From Alopecurus myosuroides (Eukaryota; Streptophyta; Magnoliopsida; Poales; Poaceae), in NCBI GenBank assembly GCA_028641055.1, contig CM054061.1:118531712-118595711 (forward strand): DNA of 64,000 nucleotides. Direction: 5' to 3'. A program made the position numbers and the translations under genes. The notes below the pieces were generated by a model, which worked only from the letters and a program-made list of their open reading frames with translations, ran no database searches and was not told the DNA's origin. Below, piece by piece: positions 11,218 through 23,929 of this stretch (position 1 is the first letter of the stretch; each line of letters begins with the position of its first letter).

Positions 11218-12654
11218 TTTTTCTTACGCAGGGCAGAGCAGCCCTGGGTCACTGGCCAGTGGGCCAGCGCCCAGCTGGCGCCTGCGTGGCCCGGGGTGTG
11301 CGCGCGCGTGGCCTCCACCATCGCTGACAGGTGGGGCCCGCATGGTTGCGTGGCAGCGTGCAAAAAGGGTGGCTTTTATTCGCGCGGCGGGGGTTCGAAC
11401 TCACGACCGCGGGCGTGCGCGCGTGTGCCTCTGGCCACTGGGCTGTTGCTCGGATCGTGACAGAACAGGGGCGCGTGGGGGTTTGAGGTGCATCCGCGCT
11501 GTTAACTGAAACAAAAGTTAAGTTAACTGAACTTTGGCTGACAGAGGCGGACGGTGGACGCCGGCGGCGAGCGCTGCTGTGCTGCTGCGTGCGCAAGGCG
11601 TGTGCGCGTGCTGGACGCGCGTGTACGTGCAGCCAGGAGGGAAAGAGAGGAGGAAGGGGTGCGCTCACCGGGGGGAGTAGAGGAAGAGGAGGACGGCTCG
11701 GTGAGGTGGCGGTGACCGGCGGTGTCGACGACATGGTGGTGGCGATCGAGCGCCTCCCAGGCCTGGTCGAGGAAGCGAGGAGGGAGAGGGTACGACCACG
11801 GTTCCGTTCCCGTGCCCTGGAGTTCGAGGGGACGACCACCGCAGCCGCTGCGTCACCTCCAACTCTCGGCCATGGCGGTGCTCGGGAAAGTTCAGAAAAT
11901 TCAGAACAAGAAACGGAAGAAAAGGAGGGGAATCGAGAGGGAGAAATGGAGGTGGCGGCGCAGGGAGGAAGAGAGGAGGGATGACTAGGGTTTGGGTGCT
12001 CTCGGGGGTAGAAAAAGGGGAGAGGGGAGCAGGTAGGAGGGGGAGGTGCGTGCGGTGGCTGGCGTCTGGGGCGTCGTCATCGTACGGAGGAGGGAGAAGG
12101 GTGAGCGGGCCGCGTGCGCTGCGCGCTGGGGTGGTAGGTGGGCTGGGCCGGCCCAGCTGGCTGGCCTGGTCTGCCTCCCCCAGCCCGTTATTTATTTATT
12201 TTATTTCTTTTTCTCTCTTTTTTTTTGCAGAAAAGAAAAGAGCAGAAAAGAAGGGGTTTTGGGATTTCAAAAATTTTGGTGATAATTTTTTATAGGTTCT
12301 TTATGGCAAAAGCCCAGTTGTACAAAATTTTGTTTTTCAAAATATTATATTTTGCTGCTGTTTGAAATTTAAATGAATTTGATTGAATTTTTGCAATAAA
12401 TGAAAATATTGAAATTTTAGTAAGTTAATAATATGAGAATTCAAGTTTATTGGAAACACATAAATGGTTTGATTTGAATGTTTTATTTGGAAAGGTTGTA
12501 ACAGACCAAGTATGAAACAAGGATTTGAAATTTGGTTTGAAATTCAAATGGAAAACAAGTGAAAACAAATGCAATGCTAATGATGGAATGATGCCAACTG
12601 AAATTAAACAAGGAGCAAGCATTCTAAGGTTGTTTTCATACTTGGGATGTTACA
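11215..12654 (-). mobile_element. Partial gypsy LTR abutting the original host flank (tandem unit 3)
   Basis: Homologous to 1433-2861, with scattered substitutions and small indels, more diverged than units 1 and 2 are from each other. The left part of the LTR is deleted. Its right terminus (TGTAACATCCC on minus) meets Athila element Z, which then continues uninterrupted. This is therefore the original outer boundary of the gypsy insertion, and ttaat at 12655-12659 is the expected target-site side. Long frames in the GC-rich part are not genes. Confidence 0.7.
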
Positions 12655-13149
12655 TTAATCAAAGCATAAGTGGTACCAAAATTACACAAACTAAGTGATA
12701 ATGGAGGCTATTCGTGACTGGTTCATAGTCATAAATATGGTGTGAGCATGCGCCAAGTCAACCAAATAAAACATTCAAAGGAGAACACCACAAATTTATG
12801 CTTCAATATGACAAGAACAACTCATGATTATTTCAATGGCACATTAAGCACTCTCAGCTATTTGAGGCTAATCATGATACTAAATAACCACAAGGATTTA
12901 AAACTAAAATAACATCTAGCATGATATGAAAAGTCTAGCCACGGTCTATACAAGCTTCTACTTGCACCGTTAAAAATTCTACCTCAAGCAGCAGTTTCTT
13001 TTCCCACCAAGCACCATACAAAACATGCTTAAAAAAACTCTCTAAATGATACAGAAAGAAAACACGAGAGGACTCACATAACACTACTAAAACTAACAGC
13101 TCTGAACAGGAGATGCAATGAAAACGAGAGCTAAACGGGAGTTTTTGCA

Positions 13150-14087
13150 GCAACTAGAAGAAAAACTAAGAATACTAGCATAGCAAGTATTCAAACGAAA
13201 AAGCGGAGCGTCTCTCTCTCCCAAACAAAGAATTCTAGGGTCCAAATATATTGTTGCAGCAAGGAAAACAAAAGAAAACAAAATAAAGACAAACAAACGC
13301 TCCAAGTAAACTTCATATGATGTGACCGAATAAAAATATAGTTTCACGAGAAGTGACCTGATAGATAGTTGATGAAGAAGGGGATGCCTTGGGAATCCCC
13401 AAGCTTGGATGCTTGAGTATTCTAAAAATATTCTTGGATGAACCACGGGGTAATCCCCAAGCTTTGACCTTGCACTCTTCTTGATCACATGTATCACCTC
13501 TTCTCTTGACCCTTGAAAACTTCCTTCACACCACACTCAAACAGTAATTCACAATAGAGGGTTAGTGCAACAACAAAAAACCATTGTTTCCTTATGGCAC
13601 AAGTGCTATTGATAAATTTAAACATTAGCTACATCCACTTATGTTTCGTGAAGCAAAGAAATCCACTTGACATCGCAAAAGAGCAAATGCAAGAAAAATT
13701 GCAGAATCTGTAAAGACGATTTTTTTCGAGGAACTTACGTTGCTCAGAACGAAAAACTTAAAGAACAAAAAAGTTGTGGAATTAGCCGAGGAATAAGCCT
13801 AAGAAATTTCAGGTCATTCCGATTTTCTATGATTTACACGATTTTTTACGGTGGACAGCAGAAATCTGTTTCCTGCGCAGAAATCCAAAAACCAACTCCA
13901 ACTCTCGGCAGAAACCTTACTTGCCACTACTAAACATGAAAATAAAGATACAAAGGAGGTAATAAATAAGTACAAAACCCCTTGACTCAAAGAAAGCAGA
14001 GAAAAACAAAGCAAAAATAAAACCACGGGTTATCTCCCAATAAGTGCCTTTCTTTAACGCCTTTTAGCTAGGCCCAGAAAAATGGAA
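13150..14087 (-). other. Non-coding internal region of Athila element Z
   Basis: This is AT-rich sequence downstream of the protease-like remnant on the element's strand. It contains short 'ccccaagctt' motifs (around 13396 and 13455) typical of this group's untranslated region. No frame gives a recognisable product. Confidence 0.6.
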
Positions 14088-14761
14088 TCAAGTATTTTCA
14101 TGTGAAGAAGCATCCAAATTGTAACTTGTTCGAATAACGGAATCAAAAGGCAACTTCATTCTATTTCTAGGAAATTTTTCCATACCTTTCTTGAGTGGGA
14201 ACTGAAATTTAATATTCCATTTTTTCATATCAATAACAGAACCAACAGTTCTAAGAAAAGGTCTTCCTAAAACAATTGGACAAGAAGCATGGCATTCAAT
14301 ATTCAAGACAAAAAAATCACCGGGGACAAGAGTATTATTAACCATGATAATAACATCATCAACTCCCCCCAAGGTTTCTTTCTAACATTGTCAATAAGAC
14401 AAATATCCAAATAACAAGGTTCCAATGGTGGTAAATCAAGAATATCATAGAGTTTCTTGGGCATAACAGAGATACTAGCACCAAGATCACATAGAGCATT
14501 GCAATCAAAATCATCCACTTTCATTTTAATAATAGGTTCCCAACCATCATCTAGCTTCCTAGGGATAGAGGCTTCACATCTTAGTTCATCCTCTCTAATT
14601 TGCATGAGAGCATTTGTAATATGTTTTGTGAAAGCCATATTCATAGCACTAGCATTAGGACAACTAGCAAGATTTTGTAAGAACTTAATCACTTCAGTTA
14701 TGTTGCAATAATCAAAGTCAAGATCATTTTTATAAAATATAATGGGACCATTGTCTCCCAT
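14088..14761 (-). pseudogene. Athila-type aspartic protease region, frameshifted
   Basis: Two overlapping minus-strand frames (14303-14761 and 14088-14372) join by a frameshift near 14372. The first includes VDDFDCNALCDLGASISVMP, the Athila-type retropepsin core in which the usual DTGA/DLGA motif appears as DLGAS. The second includes CPIVLGRPFL and a lysine-rich tail. The protein would process Gag-Pol. No RT follows, so pol ends here. Frameshift and absent partners make it non-functional. Confidence 0.75.
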
Positions 14762-14902
14762 GTTTCTAAAAATTTCAGCACTTTTATCAGGAACATTTTT
14801 AGCAGTTTCAGGCAGTTTTGCATTTTTACTAGCAGAAGTGGGAGTGTTTTCAACACCAATTACTTTACCATTGATAGTAGAAGATTTTCTAACATGAGAG
14901 GC

Positions 14903-16247
14903 TTAAGTTTTACTAGTGGTGGTAATGGTGCAATCATTAGCTATATTATTCTTTCTAGCTATTTCATCTTCTCTTTCCCATCTAGCATGCAATTCAGCTA
15001 ACATCCTAAAATTGTCATCAATTCGAATTTGGATGGCATTGGTAGAAGCAAAAGGATTCTCATCTATGGTTTCAGTTTTAGCAGTCATTCTATTAATAAA
15101 AGAAGATTGAGCTTCAAACATGGATGGAATAGAAGTTTCAGCATGAGCAATTTTATCTTGCAACCCAGATATTTCTCTATTTAAACTTTCAAGTTGATAG
15201 CTGATATTTCTTAACATAGCAGATTGTTCCTCCATGGTTTTAGTAAATAGTTTATTTTGCTCATATTTTTTTTGCATAAAGTCTTTAGTGGCTCTTTCAA
15301 CTTCTGAAATTCTTTCATTAGACATTCCAGTTCTATCATTATTACCACTATTAAAAGGATATGTCCTATAATTGTTGCTACCAAAATTATTCTATAAGCA
15401 TTGATGTTGAAATTATTATTTTTAATGAAGTTCACATCAACATGTTCTTCTTGAGCAACCAAAGAGGCTAAAGGAACATTATTTGGATCAATAGGAGCTT
15501 GGCCATTCACAAGCTTAGACTTAATAGCATCAAGTATTTCATTCAAAGAGGAGGTTTCTTCAACATTATTTACCTTCTTATCAGTTGTAGCTCTCTCAGT
15601 GTGCCACTCAGAATAATTCACCATCATATCATCAAGAAGCTTTGTTGCTTCCCCCAAGGTCATGGACATAAAGGTTCCTCCAGCAGCTGAATCCAGAAAG
15701 TTTCTTGAAGAAAATTCAGACCTGCATAAATGGTTTGGATGATCATCCAAGTAGTCATTCCATGAGTGGTACAATTCTTTACTAAAGACTTCAGTCTTTC
15801 CCAAGCTTTAGCAACATGCTCATTATCAAGTTGCTTAAAATTCATAATGCTACTTCTTAAAGATATAATCTTAGCAGGAGGATAATATTTTCTAATGAAA
15901 GCATCTTTACACTTAGTCCAAGAATCAATACTATTTCTAGGCAAAGATAGAAACCATTCTTTAGATCTTCTTCTCAAAGAGAAAGGAAACAATTTCATTT
16001 TAATAGCATCTCCATCTACATCTTTATATTTTTGCATCTCACATAGTTCAACAAGATTATTAAGATGGGCAGCAGCATCATCAGTACTAACACCAGAAAA
16101 TTGCTCTCTCATAACAAGGATTAACAGGGCAGGCTTTATCCCATAAAAATCAGCAGTAGGAGTAGGTGGAGCAATATGTGTGCTAATGAAATCATTGTTG
16201 TTGGTGCTAGTAAAGTCACACAACTTCGTGTTCTCAGGAGTAGTCAT
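14903..16247 (-). pseudogene. Athila-type Gag, broken by two frameshifts
   Basis: The capsid protein of Z. It starts at the ATG at 16247 (MTTPENTKL), 170 bases from the PBS. The first frame (to about 15700) has the gag signatures FSGVSTDDAAAHLNN, KLFPFSL and the AF.RKYYP segment. The second frame (about 15420-15720) carries GEATKLLDDMM. The third (14903-15325 and slightly upstream) is a heptad-rich coiled coil ending in TTTSKT. The order and sequence match Athila gag. Frame changes near 15700 and 15400 destroy it. Confidence 0.8.
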
Positions 16248-16415
16248 TTTAGCAAGACTAAAAACAAAAATAAAACTACAGGTAGAATAAGAACTAATTT
16301 TTTTGTGTTTTTTATAAAGAGAAGCAAACATGACAAAATAAAATAAACTAAGCAAAACAAAACCAAAGAAAAAGAGATTGGAAGTGAGAGACTCCCCTTG
16401 AAAACATTCTTTTCC

Positions 16416-16433
16416 TCCCCGGCAACAGCGCCA
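16416..16433 (-). promoter_or_regulatory. Athila PBS, inner copy
   Basis: The minus strand begins TGGCGCTGTTGCCGGGGA, the PBS form typical of Athila-group elements (tRNA-Asp type). It lies just upstream of gag. Confidence 0.8.
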
Positions 16434-16490
16434 GAAAACTTGATGGTGTATAGTTGATGGGAGGCTGACTGCTCTTGAAGACCTTGAATT

Positions 16491-16507
16491 CCCCGGAAAC
16501 GGCTCCA
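16491..16507 (-). promoter_or_regulatory. Athila PBS, outer degenerate copy
   Basis: The minus strand reads TGGAGCCGTTTCCGGGG, a diverged second PBS exactly 74 bp from the first. The flanks match as well (ccagaaaactt...gaggctgac after both), so the LTR end plus PBS is tandemly duplicated. Confidence 0.7.
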
Positions 16508-16514
16508 GAAAACT

Positions 16515-16796
16515 TGTTGACGGTATGCCTTGACGTGAGGCTGACATTGGTAAACCCCAAAAGAAAGTTGTGACGAGTGTAGCAGCAAATTTTCCCTCAG
16601 AAAAGCAACCAAGGTTGAATCAACCAGTAGGAGGACAAACAATCTCTGAAGGTTGATGCAGCCGAGGTGGCAGGGCGCACTACCGGTTCAGCAGCAACGT
16701 GGAACCTACACAACACCGTCCAATCACTCTGGCCCAACGTAGCAGTGAGGTTGTCAATCTCACCATTTTTGCTGAACACAAAGAAGTTAAACGTAT
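16515..16796 (-). mobile_element. Z 5' LTR, PBS-proximal piece
   Basis: It starts tgttgacgg next to the outer PBS and continues to the X insertion site. The same LTR resumes at 46248 and again at 50194. No gene. Confidence 0.75.
16792..16796. repeat. Left TSD of element X (cgtat)
   Basis: cgtat here is repeated at 46248-46252, directly flanking the two X LTRs. Confidence 0.85.
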
Positions 16797-16897
16797 GGTC
16801 GAGACATCGTAGTAGAGTTTATAGACGGGGGTGCCATGAGCCTACTAGTAGAACCGCGGGGGGGCGTGGTAGTACGACAAACGAGAACACCAAGTTT
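16797..16897 (-). mobile_element. X 3' LTR, left piece
   Basis: The first 101 bp of the LTR, matching 45703-45803. The terminal TG is changed to GG. It is broken by the LINE at 16897/16898; the last 16 bases are the LINE target duplication. Confidence 0.85.
16882..16897. repeat. Left LINE target-site duplication (16 bp)
   Basis: cgagaacaccaagttt is repeated exactly at 24111-24126 on the far side of the LINE. Confidence 0.92.
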
Positions 16898-16995
16898 TTT
16901 TTGACACCAATACTGTGGGGGAATCCCCCACAGCCCCCATTTATTAATAAAAGATTAAAAGGTTATTTACAATATTTACACTAATTACAAGGAAA

Positions 16996-19900
16996 TCAGG
17001 GGAGTGAATCAATCCATGATGTCAAAAAAATAGAGAACTCTGTCTTCACCCTATACTTAAGCAGGGTGACTTCCTGAACAAACAGGTCCTTCCAACCCCT
17101 AAAACTGGGTCTGATGTTCTGAAAAATCCAACCATTTCTCTGTTTCCAAATGCCCCAGCAGGCCAGGATCACTATCTCCTCAAAGCAAGGACCAGAGAAA
17201 TGCTTCTTGGCAAACCTGATTAAAAAAAATGGAGAACCTGGAATCCATGGAATTTGCAGATAATTCCATACCCTTGTACTATAGGTACAATTAGAAAAAT
17301 AAATGTCTCCAGTCTTCAAAAGCATGAGCAGAACATAGGACACACTCAGAAGAATCACTAACATTCCAATGTCTTCTAATCAACATATCTCTGGTGTTAA
17401 TTCTATCATGCAGCAAAAGCCAGGCAACAAATTTATGCTTAGACTGACATTTACTCTTCCAAATCCCATAGCATAGCACATCATCAGGAATACTAACAAA
17501 ATGATGTTTATAAAAAGAGCTTGGAGAGAATTTAGCAGATGAAATAGAGCTTCTCCATTGATCTTTCTCACTTGACTGGATATTAAAATTGAGAATCATT
17601 CTTTTCAACATCATTAACTCATCATTTGCTTGGGTAGTAAGTGGGAGGAAAAAATTCTGAATACAATCAGTGTGCAAGAAGAATTCATGGACAGATTGAA
17701 GCTTATCTTTAGCAAAAGAGAATAACCTTGGGGAAGTTATCTTAAGCAGTTGGGGTTTCCATTTATCCTCCCAAAAAAGAACAGTGAAACCATTCCCCAC
17801 AAAGCATGTGGTAGTCTTTCTATATTCCTCAGATAAAGCCAGAATATTTTTCCACCAAAAGGAACCTGACTCAACCACATCATGAGGGATAGACTGATGA
17901 TAATAAGCATCAGTAATGAGTTGAACCCAAGGTAAATCCACCTGGTTATAAAATTTATCTAGGTGTTTTAGCAGAAGTGCAGAATTTTGCAGTTTTAAAT
18001 TCAGGATCCCAAGTCCCCCTTCTTCTTAGGCTTACACACCATAGACCAAGCTGCAAGAGAATTAGCTTTGGCTTTTCCTCTTTTGCTCCACAAACAGTGT
18101 CTCCTTGCTCTGTCAATGACCTCAATAACACCAGCAGGAATAACCAAAGAAATCATGTAGTATGTTGGTAAGGAAGAGAGCACGGAGTTTACCAGCACCA
18201 ACCTATCACCATAAGAAAGGAAGGAAGAGGTGGCAGATAGCCTTCTTTCAACTCTATCAATGAGAGGAGAAAAATCTTTGATAGTGGGTCTAGTAGTACC
18301 CATGGGCAGGCCTAGATAGGTGAAAGGCATAGACCCAATTTGACACTGGAAAAAATCAGCCAGAGCAATGGTTTCTTCAGAAGCAAGATTGATAGGATTC
18401 ACAGAAGATTTGTGGAAATTAACTTTAAATCCTGTGAAGGCAGCATAAGTCTGCAAAATTCCTTTGAAGACAGTCAAATCTTTTTTACAGGATGGCAGAA
18501 CAACTATGGTATCATCAACATACTGAATAATGGGAAAATCTTTTCTGGCTGGAATAGGGGAGGAGAGCAAACCATCGTTGTAAGCCTTATTGACTAGACT
18601 TTGCGGTAAATCAGCACCTTCAACAAATGTAAGAGGAGAAAGTGGATCTCCCTGTCTAACCCCTCTTTTGCAGATAAATTTCTTGCCAGGAATCCCATTA
18701 AGGAGCACTGAAGAAGAACCAGAAGCAAGTATTTCTTTGACCCAACAAATAAATAATTCTGGAAATCCCTTCACTCTCAAGACTTGTAAAATAGCCTCAT
18801 GATCCAAGGTATCAAAGGCTTTTTCGAAATCAATTTTAAGGACCACATTTTTCTTCTTGGATTGTTGGCATTGAAATGGGAATTCAAAAGACTAAGCAAG
18901 ACCGTCCTGGATAGTTCTACCCTTTATGAAGCCATATTGGTTATCATGAATAGTGTCACAAATAATGTTCTGCATTCTATTAGCAATTAGCTTGGTAACA
19001 AATTTGAGACAAGTGTTAGTCAATGAAATTGGCCTGAAATCATTTACTGTCTGAGGGGAGTTAATCTTTGGGATGAGAGTGATGTAAGAATCATTTATAC
19101 TCTGCAAAGACAGATTCCCTGAATGAAAATCATGGCACAATTGAAAGAAGTCCTCTTTTATCACATCCCAACATTTTTTCACAAAAAGTCCATTGAAACC
19201 ATCCGGCCCTGGTGCTCTATCAGTCTTAAGAGACTTCATAACACTAACAATTTCCTCAGAAGTGAAAGGATCAATAAGACACTCCAAATTGACAGAAGGC
19301 TTTATAAAATTGGAAAGAGTTAATGGATGTGTGATAATGGTTGAAACACCCATTATGTTTTCTTGAAACATGCCCAAAAAGCAGCTGCCTTATGATGATG
19401 ATAATCATGAAAATTCCTTCTTCATTTTTAATCTCAGCAATAGTATTAAATCTATATCTTTCAGTAGATTTGGCATGAAAGAATTTAGTATTTTCACCCC
19501 CCAAGTTGCACCCATCTGATGGTACATCTATTTTTCCAATAAGCAGATTGTGAAAGAAGTAGCTTATTCAGGTGGGATTTAACAATATTTCTAAAATTGA
19601 TTTCAAGCCTGCTTAGACTCCTTTCCTCTTCCAAATTATCCAAGATCAGAATGACCTTGTTGCAATTGGAAATCAAAATCTTCAGATTTGAGAGATTCCT
19701 ACCCCACCTTTTGAGTTCATGCCTGATATTTTTAAGCTTTGTAGTGATGGTGGCAACAATGTTATTTTTCCTCACTGGCCATTTCCAAACTTTATCAATA
19801 AGGTCCATGAAACCTGGCTCATGGATCCAATGATTTTCAAACCTGAAAACATGGGCTTTTGGAATGGTAGTTGAGATGGAGATGACACAAGGGACATGGT

Positions 19901-20580
19901 CAGAAGTGGACTTAGCAAGAGGCATAACCATAGTATTAGGGTAGTTTAATGTCCACCAAGTGCTGGTAAAAAACCAATCCAGTTGCTCAAGAAGGGGTTG
20001 ATCTTGCATATTGGACCAAGTAAAGGATCTACCTTTTAAAGGAAGTTCAATTAAACCAAGGTGGCTAATAATTTCATTAAAAATGAAGATATCATTCATG
20101 TCAGCCCCAGGTTTATTTCTATTTTCCACAGATCTAATAAAATTGAAATCTCTCACCAGCAGCCAATTTTCATGAGGGGGGGGGGGTTATCAAATCATGA
20201 AGCCATTGGACAAAGATATCCCTGTCTAACCCACTGCAAGGACCATAAACAGTGATCAAAGTCCAGGAAGAAAGATTGTGCTTAGAGGTAAAACACAATT
20301 TAATGCCAGACTTATAGCAGCCAATCAACTCTCCATCAAAAATAGCACTGTTCCAAAGAAAAATAATGCCACCTGAGGCTCCAACACATGGGGTGAAAAC
20401 AAATTTATCAAACTGCTTAGGACAAAATGATCTAATGAAACTGTGATCAAAATCCTCACATTTTGTTTCTTGTAAACAAACAATAGCACACTGGCTTTCT
20501 TCAATTTTGTTGTAAACCAGTAGTATTTTATTTTTGTCATTAAGTCCCCTGACATTCCAGTCCAAAACTTTCCAATCCAA
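16996..20580 (-). pseudogene. LINE ORF2: endonuclease and reverse transcriptase, multiply broken
   Basis: The protein nicks target DNA and primes reverse transcription. The start at 20580 (MDWKVLDWNVRGLND) is the usual plant LINE endonuclease N-terminus, with LQETKCED near residue 35. The frame shifts at a homopolymer at 20177-20186 and resumes with the endonuclease end (STSDHVP about 19900). The RT region carries DRAPGPDGFNG (about 19220), KIDFEKAFDTLDH (about 18840), RGVRQGDPLSP (about 18660) and QYVDDT (about 18520). The tail has the zf-RVT-like HKFVAWLLLHDRINTRD and a CWGIWKQRN segment ending at 16996. Stops near 20170, 19495, 18895 and 17290 inactivate it. Confidence 0.88.
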
Positions 20581-20844
20581 TAATTAATAAGATGTATTAT
20601 CCATTAAAATAAGGGACAAAATTATCATGAAGCATGTAGCAGTACCAGACAGCTACAATAATAATATGTGACACAGGATAGCATTGAAACATTGGAGCAA
20701 TACTTGGATAGTTCGCTGATAAATCCACAAAAGGGCCCAAAAGCAGCTGTGACAGTACAAAATAAAGCTCCCAAGAGAAAACCAAAGAGTACAGGAGCAT
20801 CCAAGGACAGAAGTCATTACAATAAAATAGACTTCCTAACATTA

Positions 20845-23800
20845 TTACTTCTTCTTGTCCTTATGAGAATCAGGGACATCATCAAGCTTGTCCTCTGTGA
20901 GGTCCTCATATGCAATCTCCAAGGCCCTTCCAACATGTTGTAGAACATCAATTGGGGTATGAGGAGTGACAGGAGCATTATCTGCAGCTGGCCTAGCAGA
21001 TCTTGGTTTCTTCCTGGGCTGTGGGTTGTCCTGCATTGCCACAAGCCTGAAACCATTGTGCAAGGCAGCTTTCCTGGTACTTCTTCTGACCGAAGTTTCC
21101 ACAGAGGGAGTGCCCACTTTACTTTTCCTTCTCTTCCTTGATTTGAGTTCAGTAGTAGGAGAAGACAATACTCTTATGGAGATCACTAGGGAGAGGAACA
21201 TAAGTATCAGGATAGCTCTCAAAGCACAATTTTCTAGCAGCTCTCTGAGCTTTGAAGAACCTTCTGTGAGCAGTAAAATGGAAAATATTCCCTTTAAAAG
21301 GAACAGTGGCATCAGTAATCTGAGAGAAAGGACTAGGAGAAAGTCCACAAGGTCTGACAGTTGACATGTACTGTAAAGGGACAAACTTCTTCAGAAAAAG
21401 CTCCCATTGCATGGATGGGGGGAGAGCAGGCCCATACATGTGTGAATTCTTCTGCACCCAAGGGCAAGCAAAATGACTAGAAGCAGGTAGTGGATCATGT
21501 GCATTGTGGACCTGCATCATGTTGACAATAAAAACATTCTGATTGACAGAAATGTCAAAGTCAGAGCTGACTATAGAATTAGATTCATGTAAAGGGAGGT
21601 GGTGGTGGTCCCAACCCCCAACTTGTCCAGCTTCTAAGTCCTTCTGCTGCATCTCATCATCATCATGGTGTTGATTGGGAAACTCTGCCATTGGTGGAGG
21701 TAGATTCCAGCCTAGTTCAGGGTACTGAGGCATCACAAAATTACCTAGATCCTGCTGCAGGTGACCAGGTAAAGGATGTGGATTTCCATCAAACGACATC
21801 GGGTCTTCATCAGCTGGAAGAACTTCATCAAACTCTGCAGACAAGATATAACAGGGGGCAGTCCAGGATTCTCTCACTGCTCCAAGTGTGCTGAAATTCC
21901 CAAAGACAATATCTCGAGACACTAGCTGAGGAGAAATAAAGGTAACAAAGATCATAGTTCTATCCAGGATACCATCGAGGTGATGCCAATGGTGGAATCG
22001 TCCAAAAGGAGCCACAACATTAGCTAAATCTCTATCATTACGGAAATCATAAGGAACCCCAAGCAGCATAATCCAACCAGTGCGAGAGCCAATAGCCGAT
22101 TTATGTAATTGCGTACGATTATCATTATTGACAAAACGCACAAAAATATTCTCCTGAAGCTCATAAGTCCCGTTCTGAACCAGGGCAGAGCGCGCAGCAG
22201 GACTGTGCATCTTGAAAAGACCAGTACCAAAAAGACAGGGATGTGCGTCTTCAACAACACGCTGAAGAGTTTGTTCAATATAATCACGAACCTGCAATCT
22301 CCAGAACTGCTCCTCCTCTGGCAACTGCTCTGGTTCCACAATAGCCACGCAGTAAACTTCATGAGCTCGGGGGGGGGGGGGGGAACTTCAGGCGTGTAGA
22401 AGGAGCGAGGGAGTCTCGAAGGCCCTCCATCAACGATTTGAAAACCCTGTGGCACCCACCTCGCCGGATTGATCTCGAAGGTCGCCATGGTTTTTGGAGG
22501 AACCGAGGAGGGCTCGTTGAAGACAGGGGCAGAGGTTTGCCGACAGGTGGTGGTGGCCTTGTCAGGGAGAGGGGGGGTGGAATATGGGACGGCCCCGGCT
22601 GGCTCTTGAGTTTTCACGGAGGGCACGGAGGAAGTTTTTTTGGTACCCAAATAAGAGATGAATTCCGTTTACTTAAACAGTTTCTTTCAATGTGGCCATA
22701 GGAAAAACATTTACGACATCTAATATCATTAGTGCAATTATCTTTGTCATGTTTCATAGAGAGGCATCTAGCACATTTCCAGAAACGGTAAGCAATGTCA
22801 TCAATGACTGAATTAAGGCCTATCTGACCCGTGTCCTCAGGGGGAGAAATAACAGTTTGATCCAAACTATTAGATGCTGGCAAAATAGGATCTGAGTCTG
22901 GCTTAGCATTGAAAGAACCAAAAGTGATATCCAAGGTTTTTGAAATTGGATTTGAGTACCCTTTGCAAGCATCATAACTAATAGAATCCGAGAAAACCAA
23001 TTTCTTGCTCACTGAATTTGGAAACTTGAGACTAGACCTTGGAAGAGGTAATTTTAAAGCATCCAAGCCAAGTTGGACTTTCTTTTTGGTTGGACTAACC
23101 AAAATCCACTACTTGTTACATTCCTCTTGCCAAGATTTAAATTCACTTTTCTAGTGTGCCCCCCTCTACCCCAAAGGTTAAAGGAACATTTGAATTTAGC
23201 ACAAGAGAACTTTTTTAGCTTATAAATATGAAATCCAACCAGCCTATTGGAAACATTAAAAGAAAAAGTTCTATCATTAAGATGAGAAACTTTTAAGCTG
23301 CCACAGAAACCACCAATTGTAGCCTCTAGGGCAATAGCAACATAATCTTCTGTTAGACGAAAACACGCACGTGCAAAAGAGACCACCGTAATAAAATGCC
23401 CAGAATAATATGTTGGATGCATTGTCGATGAAAATAGATTATCAATCTCTCGAGCAAATTTGAAACCGTGAGAAAAATCCATCCCCATTGAGATAGAATC
23501 CTAGACAGCCGAGGCACAATTATCCATGGTAGACGTGTCGGATTCACCATCAGTAATACCATTAATGCCTTGAGGATCAGATCCAATTAAACCAGTTGAA
23601 TTTGACTCAATGAATGAATCCTTATACATCGAAGCATTGAAAGGCGGCTCAAGCACCTGATCATTAGGTGAAACCAAGCATTTGCCAACTAGGGAAGTGT
23701 GATCCGGGAAACGTACCTTAGACCCTAGATCAATTTTCTCATCGAGATGCACGTGTCTCCCAACCAAATACGTACTCTTTGCATCCTTGAGGGTGATCCA

Positions 23801-23929
23801 ATCACGATTGTGATCCTTGATCCAAAGATGAATGGATCCATCATACGACTTGACACGTCCCCGATCCAGATCCTTGAAGGTAGAATAGGTTACCTTCCAG
23901 ATCCATGCAGGAGGGATAGGTGGTGCCAT
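20845..23929 (-). pseudogene. LINE ORF1: CCHC-containing nucleic-acid-binding protein, broken
   Basis: This is the RNA-binding partner of ORF2. It starts at the ATG at 23929 (MAPPIPPAWIWKV) and runs through at least four frames. Visible parts: an N-terminal domain to about 23500; a conserved block at 23054-23488; a zinc-knuckle region near 22740 with CARCLSMKHDKDNC followed by CRKCFSYGHIERNC; a proline-rich linker with a C-run at 22369-22382 (minus) that shifts the frame; a second globular block at 21149-22348 (WIMLLGVPYDFRND); and a basic tail to 20845. At about 1000 codons it is long for LINE ORF1, but this two-block layout occurs in grass LINEs. Confidence 0.75.

Larger units (their letters stand above)
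12655..16796 (-). mobile_element. Athila-type Ty3/gypsy element Z, internal region and LTR start (part 1 of 3)
   Basis: Reading on the minus strand: LTR (continues at 46248-46274 and 50194-51397), PBS 16416-16433 (duplicated), broken gag, protease-like region, then long non-coding sequence. There is no reverse transcriptase or integrase between the protease and the gypsy insertion at 12654, so Z looks like a non-autonomous Athila relative of Sabrina/WHAM type. It is interrupted by X at 16796/16797. The LTR assembled from its three pieces is about 1.5 kb. Confidence 0.75.

Noticed and set aside
13150..14087. A host gene or cellular promoter beside the Athila element
   Set aside because: The sequence has the style of Sabrina/WHAM untranslated internal DNA and no coding signal.
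20177..22382. G runs as G-quadruplex regulatory elements
   Set aside because: Single homopolymers within degenerate LINE coding sequence, without repeated G tracts; slippage or sequencing length error explains them.
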